DNA of 64,000 nt. Source: an uncultured Collinsella sp. GTDB lineage: Bacteria > Actinomycetota > Coriobacteriia > Coriobacteriales > Coriobacteriaceae. The stretch covers positions 82,547 through 146,546 of the forward strand of contig CAUCLI010000004.1 in NCBI GenBank assembly GCA_958443615.1, written 5' to 3'. The position numbers were made by a program, and so were the translations under genes. Position 1 is the first letter of the stretch. Every line of letters starts with the position of its first letter. This document shows positions 45,497-54,879 of the stretch, piece after piece. The notes beneath the pieces were generated by a model, which saw only the letters and a program-made list of their open reading frames with translations, did not search any database and had not been told where the DNA came from.

Positions 45497-48400
45497 TTAA
45501 GCGTCCCTCCGCTCGAATCCAAGGTCGTGATTGAACGCGCACCGCGCGCCCGGCTTCTCCGCCGCCGCCACATCGCCCGCCTCGAGGGAGTCGAGCTTGC
45601 GCGCGATGGTCCGCTCGACGCGGTCGAGCAACTCGTCGAAGCTCATGGAACCGCCGCGCTCGGTGTCGGGGAAGCCCGTCCGCAGACCGGGCACGCGGCC
45701 GTCACCGCGCTCGACCTCGGCGAATTCCTCGGAAACGGCGCCGCGCATGGCGGGGGCGCCGCCCTTGGTCGAGAAGTAGAGGGCTCCGCGGGCGTCGAGG
45801 GCGAGCTCGGAGTGACGCAACGCCTGCGCGTAGATGAGCGACTGCGTATGCTCGGGCAGCCAGTCGGGGTCATCCGCCGGGACGGTGCCGTCGCGCTTCG
45901 CCACCGTGGGATCGGAGAGCTTGAAGGCGTTGACGTCGGCGCGGTGCTTGTAGTCGATGACCATCGCGCGCCCCTCGGCATCGACGTCCACGCGGTCGAT
46001 GCGCCCGCCGAGCGGGCGCCCGGCGTACTCGACCCCGAGACCGTTGAAAGAGTACTCGAGGTATTCCGGCGCAAAGGGCGCGAGCGCCTCGGCCTCGTAC
46101 CGGACAACCGCCTCGAGCTGAGGCAGGATCTCGTCCACCTGCGCGCGCTCGAGGGCCGAGTGCGCGACGAGCGCGCCGGAGCTCGAGGTCTTGTTGCGCG
46201 CATGCTCGACCCGGACGCGGTCGAACACGCCCCGCAGCCTCTCCAGGCACCCCGCGAGATTCTCGGGCGTGACGCGCGGGACCCCTTCCTCGATGAGCTC
46301 GGCGTGCAGGCGATGCATGACATCGTGAACGAAATTGCCCTTCTCCATATTGCCGAACCCCGCATCGAGCGACTGGGGACGGACGCGCGAGGAGATGAAC
46401 CAGCACAGCGGGCAGGTCGCATAACTCTCGATCTGCGAGGCGGACAGCTGGCGCGGCACGAGGCGGGACGGGTCGGCGGGGTCGCGCTGGTACAGCACCA
46501 GATGACGGAGGGCGTCCTTCCCCAGCTCCTGCGGGGGCAGGCACGCCACCCGCTCGCAAACCAGGCCGGCGCCGGCGGCGATGTCGAGATCCCCCACGAT
46601 ATCGCCCTCGCCCGCCGAGGCGACACCCGCGACGCGCCCCGACGCGCGAACTGCCGCCGCCAGCTCCGTCCACATCGCGGCGGGGTAGCGGTCCTTCGCC
46701 TGGCGGTCATGCGTGACGCGGGCGAGGACCGCGCGAGAGCGCGCCGCGGCCAACGCCCGATCGAACAGGTCGCGCAGGCGGGCGGCAGGCTCGAGCTCGA
46801 CGGGAGCGGCGCCGAGCTTGGCGGAAAGGGCCTCCAGGGCCCCTTCCTCGTGAGCGAGCGAGAAATTGTCGACGTCGACATCGGCGATGAAGACGGCGTC
46901 CACGGAGCCCGCGGGCAGCAGGGCGGCGTCGGTGAGCGTCATGAATCGCACGCAGGGCGCCGTCGCGCCCCCATCGGGGCCGGCATGCGCGAAGTCGGTC
47001 GACTCGGCGCGACGGCGGGCGGATACGGTCAGGCCGTCCAACACCGTCACGGCCACGGACTGGGGGACGTCCATCTCACGGGCGGTATCCGCCAGGGCCT
47101 CGATGGCCTTGGCGGCCATGGTGGCCTCGACGCCGGCGCGGACCGACCCATCCCTCCAGCCGAAGGCGCTCGGGGGAAGCGCCGCGGCGACGGCGCACAT
47201 GGCCTTGAGCGCCGAGACGGGGCGCTCCTGCCACAGATACGAGACGACGCTCGCGCAGACGGCGGGAACCTGGGCATAGGGCCCGGAATGCCCGGAGCGC
47301 TGGCGCATGGTCGCGGTTTGGCTCTGGTAGCTCTGCAGGGTGCGCAGAACCGCCTCGGGCGTCAGGGAGCGATTGGAGCGGATCTTCTTATCGAACTTCC
47401 GCGCGGAATTGGAGTCCATGCCGGAGAGCGGCGAATAGAGCCAATCGGTGAGTTCCGGCGCGGGCCACCACGTCGCGGCGCGCTCGGGGTCCTCCCCCGC
47501 CTCCTTCATGCGGGCGACCACGTCGGACAGGGCGGTGAAGCGACGGCCGACCTCGGTGTCGCCGAACCGGGCCACGAGAGCGCACTCCGAGCAGATCCCA
47601 CGAGCCGCCAAACGGGGCGAGACCTCATCGAACACGTCTGACGGACGAGCGGAGGCCACCACCACATCACGGCCGTCCGCCACGAGCCCGCTGATGGCGC
47701 GCGCGTAGGCGGCTCCGCGGGCATGCGGGCCCGCGACCTCGAGGAACTCGGGGTCGCCCTGGAAGCGCGGGGCGGATGCGGGCGCATCGAACCCGACCAC
47801 CTCGACGGGGGCGGGCAGACCCGCGGCGAGGGATCGCTGGTCGGGGTTGAGCAGCACGGCCGCCTCGCCCACGCCGGCGACGGCCATCAACAGGCGCATC
47901 ACGTGGCCGGGCAGGCGGGAGACGTCGCGCACGGCGACGAAACGCGCGCACGCGGGCGCCTCGGAGTCGACGAGCCGCGCCAAGAGGCGGGCGGCCTCCG
48001 ACGCCTCGACGAGCCCGCGCGCCTCGAGCATGCCGGCGTAATCGCGCACCAGCGAGAACACGACGCGCTCGGCATCATTGCCGGCCTCGGCCGCCTCCTT
48101 ACCCGGCGTCGCGGGGGCGGCGATCTCGGGCAGCAGGGCCTCGGCGATCTGGCAAACGAGCCGCACCGTGCCCGGATTGCCCCGCAAAGGCGTGATGGAG
48201 GCGGCGCTGCGGCCGGCCATGAGCGCGGCGACGAGCATGCGGCGCTCGAACGGGGCAACGATGCGGCGCCCGTCGCCGAACAGCTCCCACATCCCCTCGA
48301 TCCATGTCGCGGGCGTCGCCACGTCGACGCCCGTGCCGACATGCGCGTCTGCCAGGGCGCGGCGGCACAGGTCCCGCTCGGCGAACGTGGGCGCCAGCAG

Positions 48401-48499
48401 CGTGGCGCGGCCGTGCTCGCGCGCCGCTCCCGCGAGCAGCGATACCTCGGCGCCCGTGAGCGCCGATGCGGATTGCGTCGTGTAGACCTTCAGTCCCAT
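45497..48499 (-). CDS. addB: AddB-type helicase-nuclease subunit
   Basis: A 1000-residue partner of AddA. The N-terminal helicase-like half has no Walker A lysine loop (LLAPTFAERDLCRRALADA). The C-terminal PD-(D/E)XK nuclease reads MVIDYKHRAD and QSLIYAQALRHSEL. One cysteine cluster is present (YATCPLCWF), but the C-terminal end that normally carries three further Fe-S cysteines has only one (GARCAFNHDLGF). Start at 48499 follows GAGGA. addA follows after three bases. Confidence 0.88.
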   Translation of the reverse strand: MGLKVYTTQSASALTGAEVSLLAGAAREHGRATLLAPTFAERDLCRRALADAHVGTGVDVATPATWIEGMWELFGDGRRIVAPFERRMLVAALMAGRSAASITPLRGNPGTVRLVCQIAEALLPEIAAPATPGKEAAEAGNDAERVVFSLVRDYAGMLEARGLVEASEAARLLARLVDSEAPACARFVAVRDVSRLPGHVMRLLMAVAGVGEAAVLLNPDQRSLAAGLPAPVEVVGFDAPASAPRFQGDPEFLEVAGPHARGAAYARAISGLVADGRDVVVASARPSDVFDEVSPRLAARGICSECALVARFGDTEVGRRFTALSDVVARMKEAGEDPERAATWWPAPELTDWLYSPLSGMDSNSARKFDKKIRSNRSLTPEAVLRTLQSYQSQTATMRQRSGHSGPYAQVPAVCASVVSYLWQERPVSALKAMCAVAAALPPSAFGWRDGSVRAGVEATMAAKAIEALADTAREMDVPQSVAVTVLDGLTVSARRRAESTDFAHAGPDGGATAPCVRFMTLTDAALLPAGSVDAVFIADVDVDNFSLAHEEGALEALSAKLGAAPVELEPAARLRDLFDRALAAARSRAVLARVTHDRQAKDRYPAAMWTELAAAVRASGRVAGVASAGEGDIVGDLDIAAGAGLVCERVACLPPQELGKDALRHLVLYQRDPADPSRLVPRQLSASQIESYATCPLCWFISSRVRPQSLDAGFGNMEKGNFVHDVMHRLHAELIEEGVPRVTPENLAGCLERLRGVFDRVRVEHARNKTSSSGALVAHSALERAQVDEILPQLEAVVRYEAEALAPFAPEYLEYSFNGLGVEYAGRPLGGRIDRVDVDAEGRAMVIDYKHRADVNAFKLSDPTVAKRDGTVPADDPDWLPEHTQSLIYAQALRHSELALDARGALYFSTKGGAPAMRGAVSEEFAEVERGDGRVPGLRTGFPDTERGGSMSFDELLDRVERTIARKLDSLEAGDVAAAEKPGARCAFNHDLGFERRDA

Positions 48500-48615
48500 G
48501 TCCCCATCCTCGATAGAAGTCTCGTCATTCCATCCTACACGCCCGCGCGGACACGTTCGCGCGCCGCGGGCAAACCCCATGCGATCGATGCGGCGGCCGG
48601 GCCCGCCCGCCGCGC

Positions 48616-48657
48616 AAAAGAAACCGTCCCCCGCAATCTCGTGACTGCGAGGGACGG
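48616..48657 (-). terminator. Terminator of the TrpR-like gene
   Basis: CCGTCCCCCGCA (48624-48635) pairs with 48646-48657 with one mismatch, followed on the minus strand by TTTCTTTT. Confidence 0.8.
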
Positions 48658-48680
48658 GCTTCGGCCGTTGTCGGCACGCG

Positions 48681-48977
48681 CTAATTATCGCCGAACTTGA
48701 CGAGCACCTTGCGGTAGCCGCCGTACTCGCCGTTGAGCGCCTTGGACACGCGGCTCACCGTGGTCGACGAGGCGCCGGTGCGGGCCTGGACCTCGACGTA
48801 GGGCTCCCCCTCATCGAGATAGCGGGCGACCTGCAGGCGCTGGGCGAAATCGCAAATCTCGCGCGGGGTGCACAGGTCGGTCAGGAACGCGCGGATCTCA
48901 TCGGGTCCGTCGACGAGCCGGAACGCCTCGACGAGCTGGTCGACATCGGGACGCTCGAACATCTTCTCAATATTCAC
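48681..48977 (-). CDS. YerC/YecD-type TrpR-like regulator
   Basis: A 98-residue helical DNA-binding protein of the TrpR superfamily. LTDLCTPREICDFAQRLQVA is followed by a recognition helix ARTGASSTTVSRVSKAL, as in Bacillus YerC. The likely start is GTG at 48977 giving MNIEKMFERP, matching the YerC N terminus; the first ATG at 48962 has a site too close. Target genes are not known. Confidence 0.85.
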   Translation of the reverse strand: MNIEKMFERPDVDQLVEAFRLVDGPDEIRAFLTDLCTPREICDFAQRLQVARYLDEGEPYVEVQARTGASSTTVSRVSKALNGEYGGYRKVLVKFGDN

Positions 48978-49154
48978 CACAACCACCAACCTTGCCGCAA
49001 GGGGCGCATAATCGCCCCGGCGACTCGCCCGGGGCATCCATACCATAAAAACGGCAGCGCGCACGCCACCTCGGCACAGTTTATCACAGTAGCGCACTAA
49101 AGCGTCGCGCGGGCGCGAGCGGGGCGGGCCGATCGGCGAGGGGCGATGCGCGGC

Positions 49155-50216
49155 CTACCAGCGCGGGAGGGTCGGCACCAGGGAAAGGCTCTCGGCGATG
49201 CCGGAGGTCCAGCGGACCTCATCGGCATCGCTGATGAAAACCCCCTCGACGCCCGGGGTATCCTCGATGAACGTCGGCCCCCCGTCCATGCCGAGCATGA
49301 GCGCGGTGGTCGAGTACCCGTCGCAGTCGATCGAATGCGGGGCGATGATGGTGGCGCTGGCGACATCCGTGCGGGCGGGCATCCCATCTCGGGGGCTCAA
49401 GATGTGGTGGTAGGTTCGCCCGCCTCTGGAGAAACGCCGCTCATGCAGGCCGCTCGTCACGACCGACCCGTCCGATATATCCACGATGGCGCGGTAATGA
49501 CGCGGATCGCGCGGGTTCACGATGCCGATCTTCCAGGGCGACCCCGCACGCACCGCCGGGCGCGCGGACCCGTCCGCCGGCCTGCCCCCGCGCACGAGCA
49601 CGTTGCCCCCCAGATTGATGACGAAGCGCCCCACGCCGCGGCGCTCGAAACGGGATGCGAGGTCGTCGGCGATATACCCCTTCGCCACACCGCCGAGGTC
49701 GAGCACCGTCTCGGGATCGTCGATGGCGAGCGTCGGGGCGGCATCGCCACCTGAGACCCGGACATGCCCGCATCCGACATGCGGCAGGGCGCGGGCGAGG
49801 GAGAGCGGGCTGGGCACGACGCCCTCGTGGAAATCCCACAGCCGCGTCAACGTCCCCATGGTGATGTCGAAGGTCCCGCGGCTGCGCTCGCAATATCCGA
49901 GCGCGACACGGACCAACTCCGCCGTCTCGGGCGCCACCTCGACGGCTTCCGGGGACGCCGCATGCGCCCGGCTGATGTCCGAGTCCCGACGCGTGCGCGA
50001 CAGCCGGCGCTCGAAGAAGGCGCAGCGGTCCCGACACGCAGCGAGGGCGGCGTCGAGGCGATCGCGCACCTCGGGGTCCGCCGTCGATTCCCCATCCGAC
50101 GCATACGCATGGAAGTGGACTTCGGTGTTGAAGATGAAGAAGGAGATGACACGCGACCCGTCCTCGCCGGCACGCGGGACCGCCCGCTCGACGTCCCCGT
50201 ATTCATAGCGCTGCAT
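49155..50216 (-). CDS. apbE: ApbE-family FAD:protein FMN transferase
   Basis: A 353-residue flavin transferase attaching FMN to Ser/Thr of target flavoproteins. Family stretches include FDITMGTLTRLWDFH, VLDLGGVAKGYIADDL, GNVLVRGGRP and SGLHERRF ... YHHILSPRDGMPA. No signal peptide or lipobox is present, so it should act in the cytosol unless the start is misjudged. GAGGAG supports the start at 50216. No NqrC/RnfG or fumarate-reductase-like target is adjacent. Confidence 0.92.
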   Translation of the reverse strand: MQRYEYGDVERAVPRAGEDGSRVISFFIFNTEVHFHAYASDGESTADPEVRDRLDAALAACRDRCAFFERRLSRTRRDSDISRAHAASPEAVEVAPETAELVRVALGYCERSRGTFDITMGTLTRLWDFHEGVVPSPLSLARALPHVGCGHVRVSGGDAAPTLAIDDPETVLDLGGVAKGYIADDLASRFERRGVGRFVINLGGNVLVRGGRPADGSARPAVRAGSPWKIGIVNPRDPRHYRAIVDISDGSVVTSGLHERRFSRGGRTYHHILSPRDGMPARTDVASATIIAPHSIDCDGYSTTALMLGMDGGPTFIEDTPGVEGVFISDADEVRWTSGIAESLSLVPTLPRW

Positions 50217-50383
50217 ATCGCTCCTCACATCCGAAGGGCATGTGCCGAGTCTGGGTAGAATGTACGAATGTATCGAGACGGCTCGGAGGCCGATCGTCCC
50301 ATCATACCCCCTGATCGCCCGCGGCGACCGGGCGCTCTGCGCGACCCGCCTCCACGCCCCGCATCGAACCGAAAGGGCCCTCC

Positions 50384-50749
50384 ATGCGATTCTTCCTCAA
50401 CTGGCTCCTGACCTCTATCGCCATAGCCGTGGCGGCGTTCATCGTCCCGGGCATCCAGCCCTTCGGCACAGCGGACCCATGGCTCAGCTTCGCCTTCGTG
50501 GGATTGTTCCTCGGTATCGTGAACTCGCTGGTAAAGCCGCTCATCACGGTCATCTCGCTACCGCTCACCTGCCTCACGGTCGGGCTGTTCCAACTCGTGG
50601 TCAACAGCTTCATGCTGGAACTCGCCAGCTGGCTCTCCGTGAATCTCCTCGGCTCCGGCATCGCCATCAGCGGCTTCGGGGCGGCGCTGTTCGGCAGCAT
50701 CATCGTGAGCATCGTGTGCACGCTGCTCGGGGTCGTCACGGGCGACTGA
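50384..50749 (+). CDS. YvlD-like small membrane protein (phage holin family 4 type)
   Basis: A 121-residue protein with four membrane helices (FFLNWLLTSIAIAVAAFIV, FAFVGLFLGIVNSLV, LPLTCLTVGLFQLVVNSFML, FGAALFGSIIVSIVCTLLG). The NSLVKPLITVISLPLT stretch is typical of the YvlD/phage-holin-4 family of chromosomal membrane proteins. The holin name does not mean lysis. AAAGG precedes the start. Monocistronic. Confidence 0.85.
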   Translation: MRFFLNWLLTSIAIAVAAFIVPGIQPFGTADPWLSFAFVGLFLGIVNSLVKPLITVISLPLTCLTVGLFQLVVNSFMLELASWLSVNLLGSGIAISGFGAALFGSIIVSIVCTLLGVVTGD

Positions 50750-50797
50750 GGCCGAAGCGGCTAAGCGGGCCTCGGCGCGGGCACGCGCATCGCCCCT

Positions 50798-51241
50798 CTA
50801 TGAGATGCAGGGTCCCGTCGCCCCGTCATGGGTATCCGGCTCGCGCATCAAGTCGGCGAGGGTGACGCTGTCCAGATAGTCGGAGATCATGGAATCGAGC
50901 TCCCGCCAAACGCACACCGTGCGGCAACGGTCGGCTCGCTCGCAACCGTCATGCCCGTGCTCGAGGCACGCGACCGGGCACAGCGATCCCTCAGTCAAAC
51001 GGAGAATCTCGCCGATGTTGAACTCCCCGGGCTCTCGCGTGAGGCAGTACCCGCCTCCCTTGCCGCGCAAACCCGAGAGCAGGCCGTGGCGCACCAACGT
51101 GGAGAGGATGTTCTCGAGATACTTTTCCGAGATACCCTGTCGAGCGGCGATCTTCTTGAGCGGCGTGCGCCCCTCCGACCGATGCTCCGCGAGGTCGATC
51201 ATCACGCGCAGCGCATAGCGTCCCTTCGTCGATACCAGCAT
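50798..51241 (-). CDS. Rrf2-family transcriptional regulator
   Basis: A 147-residue Rrf2 protein: winged helix at residues 1-60 (LVSTKGRYALRVMIDLAEH, SEKYLENILSTLVRHGLL) and a cysteine-rich loop with Cys88, 92, 100, 106 and 110, compatible with an IscR-like Fe-S sensor. Divergent from cysK-mnmA, so cysteine or sulfur status is a likely theme, as for CymR/IscR relatives. The start at 51241 fits Rrf2 proteins; longer readings do not. Confidence 0.9.
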   Translation of the reverse strand: MLVSTKGRYALRVMIDLAEHRSEGRTPLKKIAARQGISEKYLENILSTLVRHGLLSGLRGKGGGYCLTREPGEFNIGEILRLTEGSLCPVACLEHGHDGCERADRCRTVCVWRELDSMISDYLDSVTLADLMREPDTHDGATGPCIS

Positions 51242-51299
51242 GATGTCCCCGCCCCCTCTCTTGACGACTCCGATATGGCACAGGATAACAGATAACCCC

Positions 51300-51440
51300 C
51301 TATGGAATATGGGTATTTTCATCCCGAGGGGCGAATGATGCCATTGCGTTTCCATTCGTTTACGTCCGCATAATTCTATTCCTACGTGTTTAGTATGATT
51401 ATCATCGTGAGGCATCTTCCCATTCGGAAGGCCGTACAAT
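51300..51440. promoter_or_regulatory. Divergent control region between Rrf2 gene and cysK
   Basis: Contains TATTCC on the plus strand (51377-51382) and again on the minus strand (51304-51309), a 5-1-5 palindrome ATGATTATCAT (51395-51405), and a -10-like TACAAT (51435-51440) 28 bases before cysK. These are candidates for Rrf2 binding and promoter positions; no -35 is convincing. Confidence 0.35.
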
Positions 51441-51467
51441 TACCGACACCTTTGCAAAGGAGCAGAT

Positions 51468-52403
51468 ATGGCACGCATCCACACATCCATAGATGAGCTG
51501 ATCGGCGGCACTCCCCTTCTCGAGCTCGCGCGGCTCGAGCGCGAGATCGGCCTGAAGGCGCGCGTCCTCGTGAAACTCGAGCGCCAGAACCCCGCCGGCT
51601 CGATCAAGGACCGCGTCGCGCTCAACATGCTCGACGAGGCCGAGGCCGCGGGCGTCATCGCACCGCACGACGGCTACACCATCATCGAGCCCACGAGCGG
51701 CAACACCGGCGTCGGCCTCGCCGCACTCGCCGCCGCCCGCGGATACCGCCTCGTCATCACCATGCCGGAGACCATGAGCGCCGAGCGTCGGGCGCTTCTC
51801 GCCGCCTACGGGGCCGAGCTCGTCCTCACCCCGGGAGCGGCGGGCATGAAGGGCGCCATCGCCCGTGCCGAGGAGCTGGCAGCCGCCACGCCGAGGAGCT
51901 GGATCGCCGGTCAGTTCACCAACCCCTCGAACCCCGCCGCCCATGAGGCCACGACCGGTCCCGAGATCTGGCGGGACACCGATGGCGAGGTCGACATATT
52001 CGTGGCGGGCGTGGGCACCGGCGGGACCATCACCGGCGTGGGCCGTTATCTCAAGTCCCAAAACCCCGATGTCCGCATCGTCGCGGTCGAGCCCGCGAGC
52101 TCGCCGGTCCTCTCGGGCGGCGCGGCGGGCCCGCACGCCATCCAGGGCATCGGCGCAGGCTTCGTGCCAGAGGTGCTCGACACCGCCATCTACGACGAGG
52201 TCATCATGGTTGAGAACGAGGACGCGCTCGCGACGGGCCGCGCCCTCGCGCGCAAGGCCGGCGCGCTCGTCGGCATCTCCTCGGGTGCCGCCGCGTGGGC
52301 CGCGCTTGAGCTCGCGAAGCGCCCCGAGAACGAGGGCAAGACCATCGTCGCCTTGCTGCCCGACACCGGGGAGCGCTACCTCTCGACCGCCCTGTTCGCC
52401 TAA
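51468..52403 (+). CDS. cysK: Cysteine synthase A
   Basis: O-acetylserine sulfhydrylase, 311 residues, PLP-dependent. The PLP lysine lies in NPAGSIKDRVALNML, the substrate loop is EPTSGNTGVGLAAL, and the phosphate-binding loop GVGTGGTITGVGRYL. AAAGGAG precedes the start. It is followed after 17 bases by mnmA, so cysteine synthesis and tRNA thiolation are co-expressed. Confidence 0.95.
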   Translation: MARIHTSIDELIGGTPLLELARLEREIGLKARVLVKLERQNPAGSIKDRVALNMLDEAEAAGVIAPHDGYTIIEPTSGNTGVGLAALAAARGYRLVITMPETMSAERRALLAAYGAELVLTPGAAGMKGAIARAEELAAATPRSWIAGQFTNPSNPAAHEATTGPEIWRDTDGEVDIFVAGVGTGGTITGVGRYLKSQNPDVRIVAVEPASSPVLSGGAAGPHAIQGIGAGFVPEVLDTAIYDEVIMVENEDALATGRALARKAGALVGISSGAAAWAALELAKRPENEGKTIVALLPDTGERYLSTALFA

Positions 52404-52420
52404 GACCCGCAAGGAGACCC

Positions 52421-53680
52421 ATGACTCGCAAGCGTGTGCTCGTCGCCATGAGCGGCGGCGTCGACTCGAGCGTCACCGCCTTCCTGCTCAAGCAGCAGGG
52501 ATACGATTGCGTCGGCGCGACCATGCTGCTGCACGGAGACGCCGCGCCGGGAGCGTGCGGAAGCGGTTCGGACGCCGATGACGCCGCGGCCATCGCCGCG
52601 CGATTGGGCTTCCCCCATGAGGTCGTCGATATGCGCGAGGACTTCGAACGCGACGTGGTGGAGAAGTTCGTGCGCACCTACGAAGAGGGACGGACCCCCA
52701 ACCCCTGCATCGACTGCAACCGGCACATGAAGTTCGGGGCGCTCCTGGCACATGCCCGCAAGCGGGGCTGCGATTACATCGCCACGGGGCATTACGCGCA
52801 GACCGGCACGCTCGGCCATGCCCCGGTCGAGCGGGGCGGGCGCGGCCATGCCCCGTGCGCCGACATTCCCCAAACCGAGGCGGACCTGCTTGCCGCCATC
52901 GCCGATCGGGCAGACGGGCCGGAGGCCGTGCGCTCGCTTTCCTGTGCGCTCGACCCCTCGAAGGACCAGAGCTACGTGCTGTACTCGCTCACGCAGGAGC
53001 GCCTCGCGCATACGCTGCTGCCGCTCGGCGCCCTCTTCAAGGAGCGCGACGTGCGCCGCATCGCGCGTGAGCAGGGCTTCGAGAACGCCGGCAAGCGCGA
53101 CAGCCAGGGCATCTGCTTCGTGCCCGAGAACGACTTCGCCACCTACATCGAGCGACGCAACGGCGCCCCCCTGCCCGAGGGCGACATCGTGAACACGGAC
53201 GGCGAGGTGCTGGGGCGCCACCAAGGCGCCATCCGCTACACCGTGGGTCAGCGCAAGGGCCTGGGCGTGGCGCGCGCGCACCCCGTCTACGTGACGGGCA
53301 TCGACGCCACGGCGAACACCGTCACCCTTGGCGAGATCGAGGACCTCATGGCACGCGGGCTCGTTGCGGACGACTGGATTTGGAGCGCACCCGCTCGCGT
53401 CATGGAAGCACTGCTGGATGAGGCTGGGACCGAGGGTCTCCCCGTTCGCGCCAAGATCCGCTACCGCCACCCCGCCCAACCCGCGCGCATGCGCCGGGCG
53501 GTGGCCGATGACGCAAGCCATCGCAACAACGGCGGCGACCGCTCGAACGTGAGCGGCGATGCCGCGTTCGAGCTCGTCTTCGACGAACCGGAGCGCGGCA
53601 TCGCCCCCGGCCAAGCCGTCGTGGTCTATGCCGGCGACGTCGTCTTGGGCGGCGGCACCGTGGTGCGTGCGGTCAAGTAG
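52421..53680 (+). CDS. mnmA: tRNA 2-thiouridylase MnmA
   Basis: MnmA/TrmU, 419 residues, thiolating U34 of Lys, Glu and Gln tRNAs. PP-loop VAMSGGVDSSV at 9-19; catalytic cysteines in NPCIDCN and GICFVPE. It is about 50 residues longer than typical owing to insertions near 140-160 and a Ser/Asn/Gly-rich loop near 370. It needs a sulfur donor, normally a cysteine desulfurase, which is not encoded next to it; cysK stands in that position. Confidence 0.95.
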   Translation: MTRKRVLVAMSGGVDSSVTAFLLKQQGYDCVGATMLLHGDAAPGACGSGSDADDAAAIAARLGFPHEVVDMREDFERDVVEKFVRTYEEGRTPNPCIDCNRHMKFGALLAHARKRGCDYIATGHYAQTGTLGHAPVERGGRGHAPCADIPQTEADLLAAIADRADGPEAVRSLSCALDPSKDQSYVLYSLTQERLAHTLLPLGALFKERDVRRIAREQGFENAGKRDSQGICFVPENDFATYIERRNGAPLPEGDIVNTDGEVLGRHQGAIRYTVGQRKGLGVARAHPVYVTGIDATANTVTLGEIEDLMARGLVADDWIWSAPARVMEALLDEAGTEGLPVRAKIRYRHPAQPARMRRAVADDASHRNNGGDRSNVSGDAAFELVFDEPERGIAPGQAVVVYAGDVVLGGGTVVRAVK

Positions 53681-53700
53681 CCCATCTGCCTCCCCGACGC

Positions 53701-54879
53701 TCAGCTCGTCTTGAGATCGCAACGCATTTGACGATGGAACGCTCCGCAACACAGCACCGCTGCGAGCACAAGAACCGTGGCAACGACAGCCGCCTCGAAC
53801 CCGGGAAGACCCGCGCGCCCGAGCACGGCGCCGAGACCGACGCCCGCCTGCCTCACGCACAGCGCTTGGTCGAGCAACTCGGGAACCACGATGAACCCGA
53901 CTCCCACGCACCAGGGCACAAGCCGCAGCAGCATGCCCACGGAGCCCGCGCTCGTCCGCGCGAGGACATGTGCCACCAATGCGCTCGCCAGCCCCGCGCA
54001 CAGCATGAGTGCGATGCGCAAGGCGATGTAGATGCCGAGCGTCATATCCCACGGACAATCGTAGCCGGACCATGGCCCCGCGATCGCACAGTCCAACAAC
54101 CCCGGAACGTCGGTGAAGGCAAAGGGCAGGATCCAAAGCGCCGCGCTCGCCATAAGGACCATACAGGCGGACAGCATCCCCGCCGCAAATTGCGGAGCCC
54201 AGATCATGCGGCCCGCGCGGCACGTCCATTGCGCGGCGCGCATCCGGCAGAGACGGTCGCGCATGACGAAGGGGGCGACGACGAACGCGGGCGCGACCAC
54301 CAGCCAGGTACTCAGATAGCGCCCGTATGTCTCGATGTTCTGAAGCCAGCCCAGATGCAAATACCCCTGCTCGGCAGACGTATCCATCCCCTCGGCGAGC
54401 GAGGTCCGCCAAAGGTCGAGAGCGCTCGACCTCTCATACGACGGCAAGGCGATTATCTCACGCGAGAGCCCTTCCATGCGGGCGAGCTCGCTTCCCGCTT
54501 CGACACGGATGACGCCGCGATTCGACTGCCGCTCCATCTCGGTCCTCAGCCGCTCGGAAAACGTCAGATACGACTCCCACGACACCACGCCCTCCTCAAC
54601 GGCCTCGGGAATCTCGGCCAGATCCCGTGCGAACTCCGTGCGCGCCGCGTCGAGATCGTCATCGATCTGCGCGAGCTCGGCGGCATCGATGGCGCCGCCG
54701 AAGCGCTCACGCCATTCGAGAGCCAGCTCGAGATCGAGCGTCGCCTGAGCCCCATTGGGAAAATGCTGGACAGGGCCGTACCCGTAAAGCCAGTAATACA
54801 GTGCGCCCACTCCGATGAGCATGGCGATCGTCCCGGGCGTCCATATCTTTTTAAGTTCCTGAAGAAAGATCCGCATCAT
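53701..54879 (-). CDS. ABC-2-type permease, last gene of the sigma/ABC operon
   Basis: A 392-residue membrane protein. One helix near the N terminus (IAMLIGVGALYYWLYGYG), a long extracytoplasmic, helical and charged domain (about 40-190), then five or so helices (YLSTWLVVAPAFVVAPFVM, LSACMVLMASAALWILPFAF, LGIYIALRIALMLCAGLAS, others). The start overlaps the stop of the preceding permease by ATGA. It probably pairs with that permease and the ATPase at 56150. Substrate unknown. Confidence 0.78.
   Translation of the reverse strand: MMRIFLQELKKIWTPGTIAMLIGVGALYYWLYGYGPVQHFPNGAQATLDLELALEWRERFGGAIDAAELAQIDDDLDAARTEFARDLAEIPEAVEEGVVSWESYLTFSERLRTEMERQSNRGVIRVEAGSELARMEGLSREIIALPSYERSSALDLWRTSLAEGMDTSAEQGYLHLGWLQNIETYGRYLSTWLVVAPAFVVAPFVMRDRLCRMRAAQWTCRAGRMIWAPQFAAGMLSACMVLMASAALWILPFAFTDVPGLLDCAIAGPWSGYDCPWDMTLGIYIALRIALMLCAGLASALVAHVLARTSAGSVGMLLRLVPWCVGVGFIVVPELLDQALCVRQAGVGLGAVLGRAGLPGFEAAVVATVLVLAAVLCCGAFHRQMRCDLKTS

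Noticed and set aside
42905..47641. Open frame of about 1578 codons on the plus strand opposite addA and addB
   Set aside because: It is a mirror of the codon usage of the two real genes. It has a His/Arg/Gly-rich composition with no domains, whereas the minus frames hold full helicase and nuclease motifs.
50384..50749. Prophage marker because of the phage-holin-4-type family name
   Set aside because: No other phage genes nearby; this family is usually chromosomal and unrelated to lysis.
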